A DNA stretch of 64,000 nucleotides from Desarmillaria ectypa. Taxonomy: Eukaryota > Basidiomycota > Agaricomycetes > Agaricales > Physalacriaceae. The stretch is taken from NCBI GenBank assembly GCA_030407005.1, contig JAUDYN010000009.1, positions 248,001-312,000 of the forward strand, given 5' to 3'. This document shows positions 22,301 through 33,617 of the stretch, in pieces. Each line of letters begins with the position of its first letter. The stretch's first letter is position 1. The position numbers were made by a program, and so were the translations under genes. The notes below the pieces were generated by a model. It made no database searches, was not told the DNA's origin, and saw only the letters and a program-made list of their open reading frames with translations.

Positions 22301-24163
22301 AAATCAACTCACCCAATATTGTGTATTATTACTGCATCTACCGTCATAGGTTCGCCGATGCATATCATTGACTGACCCACCATTCTTATTCTTAGCGGTA
22401 CTTTGTTTCTTTTGATTACATGACATGAGAGATATAAAGCAGTAGGTCTCCCGCCACTCCCTATATCCACAAAATCTCACCATCATGTGTATTATAGGCA
22501 GATGCTCCTTCTGCTCAACATCCATCTACCGAGACAGATGCCCTTGCAGTCGGGTGACGGACAATATCGTTATGCTGTGTCCAAGCTGCGCACGATTTTC
22601 AGGACGCGGGTCGTCCAACCCCCAAATCTCAGTGTCGTGGTCTAGGTGAGATAAAGGTCCTTGTCATATTCAACTTTCCTCACAATTCAGAAGTGATGGC
22701 CAGAAGGCGCATGCCGGCCTGGAGATGTTTTTTCCAGCGATGCCTGCTGAGTCTGCTCATCACACCTTCCTCTTTCACATACGAGCAGCTGGGTCTCATT
22801 TCCAAGGTATGGTAAGGTTTCTTTGTCAGTCTTGAGCCCACTACATGACTCCCACACGTAAGCAGGTCGGAATTCATCCGATACCGATCTTATTGTCCAT
22901 TTATGAATTTGTTGCAGCATATTGGTTGGTGCATCGTGTCAGTGCTTAGCTGTAATAATCCATCTCACGCCTGTACAGGATATCACAATGCTTCTTAGAA
23001 ATCCGTATATCTTATGTTCGACTTCGTGATATACTTGGCTTTGTGTCTCCATTTTCTTTTATGCCCTGAAATATCATAATTCAATGCATATATTCTGAAC
23101 CTTGAGCCCCCGACTATTACAGAAGCTTTCATGAGGTGCTGATCATAGGATGGTAGATATCAATACTCAATGCCTCGTCTTGCTAGCCCGTGTGAAGACA
23201 TTCTCAATAAGTTGTTACCGAGCGTAACAATGATGAGATAGTGGGGTGAATAGCCCGTCCACGGATTCCCTGCTTCAGTAACATGAGGAAATGAACGGCA
23301 TAGAGATGGAAGAATCCTGACCATGGGAAAGCGTCATGGGCAACCGGTGACCTCGAGTCATATTAGTGAGTGGATATATTGACGGAACATGCTTAAGTGA
23401 CCGGTGGCAAGTGCCCATCATCGCATGACCACCCTTTTCCATTTGCTACCATGAACTTCATGACCGTATAGACCTCCTTAAAGCCCTTTATCCGAGTCTC
23501 TTATCCAGGAGATTGGATGCAATGCTTCCAAGTCAAATATGGGTAGGTGCCATAAGGAAGGCCCTTGGCGGATTCCGACTGGTACTCACTCCATTTTTCC
23601 CTTTGTGGCCAGTTCTACCTTCGAACGCCGTTAATAGATCTATTGAATGAGACCGAGTACCTCTTGAATATGCTTCCTTTGATTATGAAGTTAATTCACG
23701 ATGAAACATGAGCCAATAAATAGTCAGGCATCATCATTGATGATCGCATGCTGTCGTTTAAGTACTCTTTCCCAACAATACATTCATCATACGCACCCGG
23801 AAACATCCAATACATTCATTTCTTCCCAACTGATGGACTAAAAAATGCAACAAGAATACCATCTTATTTATGCACTATCTTTGCTCCTTCCAGCAGGTGC
23901 TCATCTGTCCAAGATATGTTGAATATATGGAGGTGCAAGCCGACGTCGGATGATAGGAAGATAGCTCCTCTAAATGTCCACTCCGTGTTATACGGAAGGT
24001 ACCTATGTCGTTTGCTGCACCCTCAAATAGTTCGTCATTATCAGTCGAGACCGTAGATATAGGTATGAGTAATATTTCAGACACATGTACTTTATTAAGT
24101 TATTCCTTCTCCTGCCGCAACAAGCATGTATGAATGGGTTTAAACCGATTATCTGAAAGGCGC
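19315..24163. other. Long gene-poor region, nothing recognised
   Basis: Open frames reach 148 codons (20,349-20,795, -) but show no family motif and no consistent splice structure. A few hydrophobic frames near 19,858-20,067 could be decayed coding remnants. I see no LTR ends, tRNA genes or obvious tandem arrays apart from a short GATGATGATGAT run near 21,766. Confidence 0.45.
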
Positions 24164-24164
24164 C

Positions 24165-24331
24165 GGGCTCGCGGTTTCACCCCTCCCATTGGAGAGGAGA
24201 CTCAACATACTGCCTCCCCCTCAGAAATGTCTCATTAATTCAACAGTCGCAAAAAGTTGTCCATCCCCCTCAATGCTCGAGGACAGTGGTGGAGGGGGCT
24301 CATATAAGCAGGAGGGGTGAAATCGCGACCC
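24165..24331. mobile_element. Candidate MITE, about 167 bp with ~22-bp inverted ends
   Basis: The left end GGGCTCGCGGTTTCACCCC (from 24,165) and the reverse complement of the right end, GGGTCGCGATTTCACCCC (ending 24,331), match over about 21 of 22 positions allowing one gap. The interior is short, rich in CCCCCTC runs, and has no open frame of note. The immediate flanks do not show a clear target duplication. Size and ends fit a non-autonomous DNA transposon. Confidence 0.65.
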
Positions 24332-25055
24332 AAATGCTCCAGACGTTTCGGTGAGATTTTTCAACCGCTATCATACAGCCCAATGCCCTGGCTCTTAACG
24401 CAACTACACTTGTCAGCGGAGATGAAATGAATATCATTCAAGCTTCAAGCTCAAGTTGTAAGCTAACATGAGGCGTTACCTCAGTTACGGCGTGAAAGCG
24501 AAGAGGCAAATCAAAGGCAAATCGTTAAAGATGTACCTAAATGTTCCTATCACCCTGAAGCTGCCGTCATCTAAATGGGTTCAAATTTGTAATATCCGCT
24601 CACCAGGATCGGCTGTGTGGACATCGCCGGAGTACTTTTTGTTCACTTTATCGTTGTTAGCTTGTTATCACCGGCAGGTCATCGGTTTTATACGAGTTTC
24701 ATTGCCTCTTCTTATATATTTTCTGAGGTCTCTCGCAGTGCTCGGGCGACAAGATCCAACCAGCCACGTCACATCCACCATTACTGACACACGTTTTGTC
24801 CTGGAGTCAATCGTCTGCTTGGAATGCGTCGGTAGAGACATGAATTCTATCTCAACTTGAATTGCTTGTTCAGAATCTGCTTGGAAAGCACGGAAGAACA
24901 GTCCTCATGGCAGCTAGGATGTTCTGGAATACCCCACACAAAAAAAGACGATGACTTTACGATATTCACGGTATCGACATAGTCCCGTGGACTCTCGCGG
25001 TGATCCAGGCAAACCGGAAACTTCCGCCGTAATGGCACGGTCGGACTTAGATATT
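24332..25055. other. No recognised gene
   Basis: One open frame (24,468-24,860, +, 130 codons) contains a hydrophobic stretch (FLFTLSLLACYH) but no known motif and no supporting splice pattern; I do not call it a gene. The segment leads into the second copy of the modular repeat. Confidence 0.4.
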
Positions 25056-25830
25056 TTGTGGCTCGTTGGCTCCACATACATGGTGGTATCTCCATATTGA
25101 ACGCCGTTAGGACGATGATATTCCTTTTGATTAAAGATCTGGTGACGATAAACATAGAGTGAAGCGGAGACCGGGGAATGGACAAAGAGTGGTATATGCG
25201 ACATATGTTGGGAGTCCCGGTTCTGTGCCGCCTCCTCGCTGCAATATCCAATAACCGCCAATTGCGGCGTCGCAGGCCCCACGTTCAGTGACATCCGACT
25301 TTGAAAGTAATTTGCTGCTTTATATTTGATCCTGAGCAGACGTCGTCGCCGCCAAGGGTACGAGCATATCTAGGCTCGACGTTAATTCCCGCTGAAAAGA
25401 GAAAATGAAATACGTACCAGGGCAATATCTGATACCGTGACCTCTGTGCCGCTTACCAATGACAGCCTGCTCGACCAGTGCCGAGCACTGACGATGCTGG
25501 AATATGTGGCTGCCCAATACACCACCACCGAACTCGATATCCAACAACGACGCCTTCATGGACTTGGTCGCATCACAGTTCCATGCTCAGATGCATACAT
25601 ATCGACGATTTGGAAAGGAATTCGTTGTCCTGGAGAGCCATCGTCACCGTCGAGAATGAGTCCATATCTACCAGCACTCAGCGTCAACCACTGCCGAAAA
25701 GAGAAAATGAGACGCGTACCACGGTACAACACCCTCATTGCCTTTCGTCCACGCCATCCTACTCGGATACCAAGCGCTGAGAAAAGGGTTGACAATGCTG
25801 GAAGATGTAGTGAGCAAGGAGGATCATGGT
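25056..25830 (+). repeat. Dispersed modular repeat, copy II
   Basis: It matches 13,796-14,822 in order and orientation. It has the leading block near 25,069 and two modules about 298 bp apart (CATATC words at 25,365 and 25,663). The second module is very close to the second module of copy I, sharing a long run around GCATACATA(T/C)CGACGATTTGG. It lies about 65 bp upstream of the second F-box fragment. Confidence 0.75.
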
Positions 25831-25895
25831 GTAGCTGATGAAAAAGGGTGTCGTGATTGCCACTGCCGTTGCAAGACCGCCATCTCACAAATTCA

Positions 25896-27130
25896 ACTCA
25901 TTTTGAACTGTATGCTACATTGCTGGCCGTTATTTCCATGATTTTCTCAGTGAACAGACCAGGCGATCACGGTTGAAGTACCCCCAAAGCTCATTGAGCA
26001 CATCCTCGATGAGCTCAGCGACCACCACACCTCCCTTATCGCAGTGTTTTGTCCATTTCCGAGCCTTCCACGGTTGAGCCCTGTACCATCTCTTCCAAAC
26101 GATCCACCTCGACAGAGAATCAGGTTTTTTTAAATACCAATTCCTTGTTCTCTGTGATATTTCACCCATAGTGCCCAACATCGTCCGCTCACCCGAAATC
26201 GTTTCCCAGGGCAAGAGCCTCAGCTTCCTCCCTTTACCAATGTCACCTTGCTGCACTCCAGGGGCCACCTCGACGATCTGCGGCAGATCGACTTTCTGGC
26301 CATCACTTCCCTTACGCTGGAGGACATCGTGTTTCCTACCGCGATGAGCTTTCGCCAGTGGTTTATGCTCGTATCCTTATCTCAAGTCCCTGTCTTTAGT
26401 TGCCGTCGCTGTTCACTACCCTACACCGTTCGGTGCCTACACGGTTGCTCGAGGTCCTGCCATTGAACCTATCACTTGCGTACGTCAACGAAAACGTGTA
26501 CACAATTTTTCTGGGGAGCATAGCCAGGGAGGGCATCCGCTTCTCATTACATAGCTTGCGCCAACTCCAGCACAGAACCCTTTTATCTTTCGACGTTCAT
26601 TATATGCACAGTCCTCTACACTACTCGTGGGACGCTTCGGGAACTGGATATGAAGCTCGTCTTCTACGGTGAGTATGGAACTATCGTATGATTATCTTAC
26701 AAGCTGACTATTAGGCAGGCGCTCGCCGAATGGACACCGCCATCCTGGATATCTCCCAGGTCTAGAAGGTCAACTATCACCTGTTCGATTTCTCGAAACC
26801 ATCTTTCATTATCAACATTCTTTGGCTATCTTGCTGCCTTGACCAAAACGCCCAACCTACAGCTTTGAAGCAGCTCCATATTCGCATGGTCCAAGTTGTC
26901 AAACCAGAAACGTTGAAAAGGTCTCTTGCTTTAATGTATTGGCGTTATTAGATGGGATCCTTACTCATCCTCGATACCATTTCCTCGAGTTGGTTCACTT
27001 CCATCTGCCAGCGGAGGGTGACAGCTGGGATTGGATTGAGCCCGAAGATTGTTAAGACAACATAGTGACATCGTTGCCGAAATTACACACCCTCGGGCTG
27101 CTTGTCGTCGACTTCTCAAAGTAAGGGAAC
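25896..27130 (+). pseudogene. F-box / leucine-rich gene, decayed copy II
   Basis: The first 449 bases duplicate 18,852-19,314, including the F-box-like start. The copy then continues where the other stops: LSLAYVNENVYTIFLGS, an intron near 26,670-26,715, and later HPRYHFLELVHFHLPAEGD and LPKLHTLGLLVVDFSK, typical of the leucine-rich tail of basidiomycete F-box proteins. Stops (for example after EPEDC near 27,054) and frame changes show it is a pseudogene. F-box proteins normally link targets to Skp1-cullin ubiquitin ligases. Confidence 0.7.
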
Positions 27131-27324
27131 TACGTTATCTCGTTTCTTTTATCTTCCTCCATCAACAAAAGTGGATCTGCTATAATTTGACACGCTGTAT
27201 TATCAACTAGATCCAATGAATGAACAGGTTCAGATAAACTGTGATTGACCCAGGATGGAACGTTCATAAAAGTTTTCTTCAAGGGCTGGGTCGTTGGGGC
27301 TTCTTAAGGCATCAGAGTCGACAA

Positions 27325-27560
27325 CGGACAGGATTCAAAAGGGACGTCGTGTACATCTTCTACTTTCCGACGTGTGTTCCACCTATATCATTCCCTTCGC
27401 CTTCTAACCCTGCTTTTTTCAATAGAATATCGTGTATCTTGGTATCCAACAATCCTATGGTTGTCGTGCGTCTTCCATCTCAGAGACGGCTAGTAAGTGC
27501 CTGACGCACTTCATTAGGGTGTGACCAAGATATCATGGTTCAGTTACAGGTGCGCACTTT
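27325..27560 (+). pseudogene. Short DUF6533 fragment
   Basis: The words ATATCGTGTATCTTGGTATCCAAC and GGTGTGACCAAGATATC follow the same order and spacing as in the DUF6533 copies near 29,900-30,010 and 63,590-63,720 (minus). This corresponds to the short exon reading ISCILV plus the next splice site. The C-terminal exon is missing. It sits on the same strand just after the F-box pseudogene. Confidence 0.6.
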
Positions 27561-28821
27561 CCCGATTGAAGTTTGAATTTTATCCATAAGACTTCCATAA
27601 CCCTTTCCACGCAGCAGTAAACGTTCTTACAACTTGCAAGTTATTGAATATTCAGAGAGCTACTCTCCCGGTGTAATTGCCTCCAGTTCTGAGCGGAACC
27701 ATAACGAAATTCCTGAGAGAAGCTCTCGTCAAGGTGGTGTCACTCAGCGTCCCCACACTTGGGCTTCTGATTGACGCCCGAAGATTCATATCTGAACACA
27801 TTCCCCACGATGCGGGGCATCATTGCTTTCGAAGCGCCAGGAACAAAAGTTCTCCACATAGTATCTGTGGATTTTAAACTTCAAACCAATATCTAATACA
27901 ATGTATGATGTAGATGAGGTAACTCTAGGAAGATACAGACGTTTGAGCCTATGCCGCGAGCTTTAGATCCATTTGTAGACAGATGGAACGTATATCGCCT
28001 TATGCGCGATACATGGCCAATGACCATTCAGTACTTCTGCCTTGTTTAATACTTATGATATCAATTCGAGATTATATAGAGAGCAGTCGTTTCAAGGAGT
28101 GTTTAAATAAAAACGAAAGATCACTGATTATTGCTGCCAGGTGTCAATAGAAGACCGACATTGAACAAACGCCGATCATGGGGCAGGTTGGGTAGGTCCA
28201 AGGAATGAACAAGTCTAGATAGTTTGTTGTTTGTACAAGATGGAAATTGGAACAAACAGGGCAGTCGAGTCGTTAGTTATCGACAAAGCCATCGTTCGTT
28301 TCAAACTCCACTCTCAGTTCCGAAATTTAGATCAGAATAAGCCCCTCCTCTCCTTCTCCTTCTCCCTGCCAAAAACCCAACCAGCACCTAACAGGAATTA
28401 GCTGCTGATGGGGAGAATAGAATTTTTGTCTTCCAATGACTCTGTATTCCAAACTTCCCTAGCGGACCTACGACGACAACGATAATGGACTTGGATATTC
28501 TCATCGTGACACTATTAGGGCTGCTGTTGCAATTGTAAACTGATCCACACCCGGATTATGTATCAAGTCAATGGAGGCAAATACATTTATGTATTTCTAA
28601 TCTCTTTTCAGCGCGTCTTGTAAGTATACGGTGAATGTTAGTTTCCCGTATGTCGCCACCCACGTTTCACGGTAAGGACATGAACACAGGGCAATTATGT
28701 CAAGCAAGCCCTCAACACCCTCACCTTCCCCCAATGAACATTGTCACTGGCGCTGAAGACAGTAAGTTAGTTGCCTTGTACTGAGGGAGTCTTGTTCCTC
28801 TGTATGTCATCGGCGACTATC
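27561..28821. other. No recognised gene
   Basis: There are only short, motif-free open frames. The last part may hold the promoter and 5' exon of the DUF6533 copy that follows, but I cannot place it. Confidence 0.4.
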
Positions 28822-30357
28822 ATGTCCTCCTCGTGCTTGCTCAATGTAGGAGTGTGAGTGTCTTCATTTACAGAAGCTAGCTTTACTTGGATCTTACACG
28901 ACTATTGTAAGGACTCTGACCGGACATGTAGATCGATTACCAGCTAACCTTGGCACCGAAGTCGTGACGCTGGAAGATGAGGTATGTAATTCTCCAACAT
29001 TTGATGAGTGGTGCCTAAATTTGTTAGATTTATTATATCTGGGTGAGTCTGGAGCGAAAATGGCGACGTACTGTCGGATTCAACACCGCTTCCGATAGCC
29101 ACAGAAATGAAACATAGGAAAAATTATGTTCTTATGGGTGCGTTTACTCTTACCTTATCTTCATTGATTCATCCCGAAGTCCTCTTAGGTTCGGTATTAT
29201 AGCATAGCACTACTTGTCTTCGACACTCCAAATTCACATCTTTGCCATTCTCGGAATAACCTCGGACAACTTGTGAGTTCGATCCTCCCGCAACTCCTTT
29301 CCAGCTTGGTTACTCCCAAATCGATGCGTAGCCTTGTACTCTATTGCCAGTATTTTAGGAGTGACAAATCTGTGGTCCGTCGAGATCGTTATGCAGTTAT
29401 GTGTGCATGTCCTATTCACATGCTCGAAAAAGGTATTCCTTTGCTGCTTTGCTGCTGTTAACTGGTCTATTAAATTACTTCATGCTAGGTGGCTGTGATA
29501 AATGTATTTCTCTTCGCGGGTTCTGTTCCCGGATTCTTGTGGATATCAGCTCAGAATACTGCGCAACAGAAAGTTCTCACCACCCACGCTATCCACCAAC
29601 CTCTGCTTGGGTGCCCGGTAGTTCACTCCATGATAGAATGGACCCAATAGGTACCTGATGACTCTTGCCTCTGTTAAAATCGCGCCAAAGATATCAACTC
29701 GGTCGCTTTCAAAGCCACCATTATGAAAGTGTCCTTTTCAGTTTTGCGATTTGTAAGACGCTCGAGTCAATGATGGACAAAATGAGGAGGGGACAACGCG
29801 ACACCATTCGTTCTATTTTACTTCGCGACAATATGCTGTACTTTCTGGGGTGTGTATCGCATCCCACCTTTTCATCTTCTCAATAAGACTTGACGTCAGG
29901 ATATCATGTCTCTTGGCATCCAACAACCTCATGATTGTCGTACGTCAGTCCATCCCCCCGCCAGCTTTTGCATCTGATGTCTGTTCAAGGAGTGACCAAG
30001 ATTTCCAGGTTCAGTTATGGGTGCGTGCCACCTTGAAGCTATTCCAATTAATATGTATGACTCGTTCCCTAGGCCGTTTCACGCTGCCCTGGGCATCCTC
30101 ATGACTCGCATGCGGCTTGATCTTCATAAGGCCGCTTCCCCCAGTGTAGTATTATCACGCACCGGCTGCGGTGTTCCTGCTCGTCAAGAAGGTACCCTCC
30201 CTTGGAAATTTGCCAGCCTGCCTTCGCTCAGTTTCGAATCTACCACTGATTCACATCCGACCCAAATTTCTCAGCCACGTACACATGAAATGCGAGACAT
30301 AGTTTTGGAAGAGAGAATGGCAAGTGATTTGACCTTACAAGGATCTACTCGTATTTA
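28822..30357 (+). pseudogene. DUF6533-family membrane protein gene, recently broken copy
   Basis: Spliced by eye it gives WILHDYFVTLEDE|IYYIWVSLERKW, the DUF6533 N-terminal hallmark (Y-D-Y/H..TL..E..Y.W). Then come FLW|VRYYSIALLVFDTP, AVINVFLFAGSVPGFLWI, a later exon ending LLRDNMLYFLG, and a C-terminal exon PRPFHAALGILMTRM that stops at 30,355-30,357. Splice phases agree for the first junctions (intron 28,982-29,027 region). Two lesions against the copy at 63,286-64,000 are clear: a TAG near 29,650 where the other copy has TGG, and loss of the following donor (CTGATGAC for CTGGTGAG). The N-terminal exon before WILHDY is uncertain. DUF6533 proteins are multi-pass basidiomycete membrane proteins of unknown role. 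The gene converges on the membrane-F-box gene downstream. Confidence 0.75.
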
Positions 30358-30469
30358 ACGATAGTTTACTTACGATACGGTGTATGATGATCCAGATATT
30401 AAATAGACACTGATAATGTCAAAACGTTTGAGATAACTAGTACAGCGTGGCCAAGGGCTGCATCCAAAA

Positions 30470-31869
30470 TCAAGGGTAACTCCGGACCGTGGATGGAACA
30501 TATCGTCGCAAGGCATATCTCCCGTACAAGAAAGCGAAGCCTATTCTAGCCATGAAACTATCTAAGTAATTACCCATCTTACTTTCGTCGTCTCTTGTTA
30601 TGACAGTGATAGTTTCGATATGACTCGAATTCAATGAAGCCATTGTTTTCATTCCCGAAGGAAAATGGTAGACGTAAAACACGACCGCCCGAAGCTCTGT
30701 CAAGGGGCTCAGGTCAAGAAACCCTAAAAAAAGAGATGAATTCTGATCGAAGTCGTTAAAAATGATGTTCGTACCATTTTCCCACTCCACGACAGTTAAA
30801 GCAACGAAGCGGAGACTTGCGTAGCTCACTCTGAAGATATTGTTGATTAGACTGGGATTCAACGTACCGTAGGCTCCAATTTTCAGTTTGAAAGTTGTCA
30901 GCCTGAGTGTCCTGTGGTGCTTCTCAAGCCAATGCAGGAGATCCCTATTCCAGCATTTCAACGAGAATGAATGTAAGCGCATGGGAAGTTTACACTCCTC
31001 CAATGAGGAAAGTGGGATGTCCGTGCCTCCTTGACGTAAGAATCGTATCGAAAGGCGTTCAAGTTGGCAGAACAGGCCCGAATACCAGAGGAGGCGCCTG
31101 AAGTTGGCAGCGGATGTCGCTGCATTATTTCCCAGATCCTCGTAATTAAACGAGAGCCGCTTAATGTGCGGGAAATGACGGTGTAGTGCCGTCACCAGAT
31201 CCAAGGATTTCCCGGCAATTACTGCTCGCGTCAGTATTGCATCGGCATTAGCAAGAGCACAGAGGGCATGCCGGTATCGAATCAACCGGTCCCGCTTTGT
31301 GTACATCTCAAGCCAGACTGCCTGGACATACGGAGATATGGTATTTTCTGGCGACTGCAAGAGCTTAACAGACTCTCGTACATGGTCGCCAGAGTGGACA
31401 TATGTCCACAAGAGACACCGACTGGTTGGGACCCACGCCCTGCAGACGAGGCTGCAAGTGAGGAGGGTCTCTCGCTCGGAATGACAGAAGCGGATGATGA
31501 CTTCGCACAGTTCTTGGGGGAGGAAGCAATCCCGGGGTACATTCACGATTGTACGGTCACGAAATCTTAAGTAAATGTAGGAGCACCAACGAACGCGGAG
31601 GCGTCGTATAGGATGGAGAATGCAAAAGTAACAGTAAAAGTCGATGATGATAAGATTCTCTTTGAAACCTTGGCATAATCGTTGATGGCTCGCTTATACA
31701 GCAGAATACAGAAGGCGCTGAGAGGGATGGTGCAGTTGAGGATTAAGAATGTTGCTATAGCTGACCCTAGGATGCCGTTAACGCAAAGAAAAACATGCCA
31801 GAAGTTATCATTAGTGCTACATATTGAACGATCTTCGTCGCCGTCGCCCTGCGTAAAAAGACCTGACAT
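30470..31869 (-). pseudogene. Membrane-anchored F-box protein gene, one frameshift
   Basis: The F-box part is an open frame of 358 codons (31,546 to 30,470): LPQELCEVIIRFC, LLTCSLVCRAWV, SRCLLWTYVH, then an irregular leucine-rich tail ending YALRRYVPSTVRSYP. It has no ATG of its own. Its frame runs further upstream as ENLIIIDFYCYFC, HPIRRLRVRW and RTIVNVPRDC, matching the copy at 61,146-63,153. A second frame supplies the N-terminus from ATG 31,869: MSGLFTQGDGDEDRS, then NFWHVFLCVNGILGS and further hydrophobic residues to NDYAKVSK. The two frames meet near 31,660 and need one extra base to join, so a single-base deletion is likely. The intact ancestor would be a roughly 465-aa protein with an N-terminal membrane region and an F-box. 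Alternatively these are two abutting genes, with the F-box part still expressed. Confidence 0.65.
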
Positions 31870-32270
31870 GAGAATGGGACTACAGAAATATAGTATCAGT
31901 AAGGTAGGCGATCTGAAATATCCCATACTTACGTCTGTCCAAAAGAAATTGACGTCGCGGCTCGCTAGATAGGAGGGACATATCGAAGTGGTAGAAGCCG
32001 CTCGTAATCACAGCCTCCTTCAACTTACAGCCTTGGTAAATATTTAAGTGCGGCCTTCTCACGCTTGACCACGAGGAAAATGTCACCATTGACCAGTCAA
32101 GAAAGAACGGTTTTGCACACCTAGTAGGCACGTATTTTATCCCTCTCTATTCACGAAGAAAGCGCGTAGTGAGTAGCTGCCAAGAGAAAGAAATGAACCA
32201 TTGTTTGGTCCAAAAGCATTTGAACGCACAAATCTACTCTGTGACGTTACGGTCATACAGTCTCCATGCC

Positions 32271-32855
32271 ATGGACGAGGGGGACAAGGCGCCTGGGTGG
32301 CCGTCGCTGTACAACCCCAACCTTGAATTCTTCGACATCCAGCACAGTTCTCCCAGGCAACCCGGAGCCATATACCTATACCACTATAACGATATATTCA
32401 GCTTCACCTTGTACTGGACTCTCATTTTCTATACCCCCATATTCGTTTTCTGCGGCGCCCTCGCCTTTTTGAACATCTCGTTTCCTCCAAAGCATACCTA
32501 CGAGCCCTTGTCATCGTCAGAGGAATACCCGTTGGTATCGTTGAAGTTGCAGCCAAGGGCGAGGAAGCCGAATGAAAGGCGCTCGAGGGTCACCTTTGCG
32601 CTAATTGTTTTCCTGGTGTTCTCGGCGATGAATGTCATTGGTGCCATGTTCGGGTCGACGGTCATGTCACTTGTGGTATTTGGATTGTTTAGAGCCGGCA
32701 AATACAATATGTCTACGTGAGTGACGTTGTTGGTCGTACCTATGACAATTACTGAAGATTCGTATAGTTGGGTACCATTTGTTTCAGCAGCTATACTGGT
32801 GCTTGTCGGCCTTCTCAAGTACGTGCTCTTCGTCGCTGCTACATTCAGGGATTAA
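32271..32855 (+). CDS. TMEM170-family integral membrane protein
   Basis: Two exons: 32,271-32,716 and 32,768-32,855, giving 177 aa. The start MDEGDK is in good context (GCCATGG). The exon 1 donor is GTGAGT and the acceptor CGTATAG; the phases match (phase 2). The signature is IYLYHYNDIFSFTLYWTL, then FYTPIFVFCGALAFLN, FALIVFLVFSAMNVIGAMFG and, in exon 2, ILVLVGLLKYVLFVAA, giving three or four membrane spans separated by a basic hydrophilic loop. This matches fungal members of the TMEM170 family; animal TMEM170A has been linked to ER and nuclear-envelope shape. It is transcribed divergently from the membrane-F-box gene. It looks intact. The function in fungi is inferred from the family only. 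Confidence 0.85.
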
Positions 32856-33617
32856 TTGATTAACCCAATTCAGTGTTTGGCCATCTGTAATCTATATAAT
32901 CTAACGAATATTGCATGTACCGAGACGAATATGATAAAGCATAGAGTGCTTTTAGTTACGGTATTCTCTCCTGCACTCTTACGGTCTTCCCTTCCCGTTC
33001 TCCTTCCCAACTCATGACTTAATGAACATATGCCACCCTTCTTCTATCTATAATATTTACTTACAGCGTCACTATTCTCCGCAGTCAGGCGACTCAGTAT
33101 GAGTCTTGTATGAGTCGCATACGTATTTACTAGCAGACGGAGGAATCCCTTCCACAGTCCTTGAGTAGTATATATACATATATATACGTACGGGAATTAA
33201 TGTAGGTGACCTTACAATTTACTTTGCATTCTACGCATTACCATTGAGTGAACTTGCGTGGTTGATCAGCTTATCAATACTTAGACTTTCCTTTCCGAGG
33301 TAAAGTTGAACCCATTCTCATTACGACTACCTACGCGTTACACCGTTATCTCTCCCGCGATACTTCATTACTCGCAGACTAGTTTCATCTACAACACTGG
33401 GTTAGTACTGTGACAAGATAAAGGCCGGCTCCGGGTTCACGCAGCCAGCGAGCGTTTGCCCCTACGGCGCTCGAAGGCGAGTTTGCTCCTTCAGTATCAT
33501 GTTTATCTCCGACGTGTGCATTATTCTACGACGTATGGCACCTCCAAGGAGATAAGAGCTCAGACCTGTCGTACACAGGTCGCCAGAGACCATTCGGTGT
33601 TTCGGGTGGAAGATACG
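32856..33617. other. Intergenic, 3' ends of two convergent genes
   Basis: AT-rich spacer between TMEM170 and the DUF6535 gene, with an alternating TATATATACATATATATACG run near 33,170. No gene seen. Confidence 0.6.

Noticed and set aside
24468..24860. 130-codon open frame as a gene
   Set aside because: It has no motif, no relatives in the window and no promoter or splice support.
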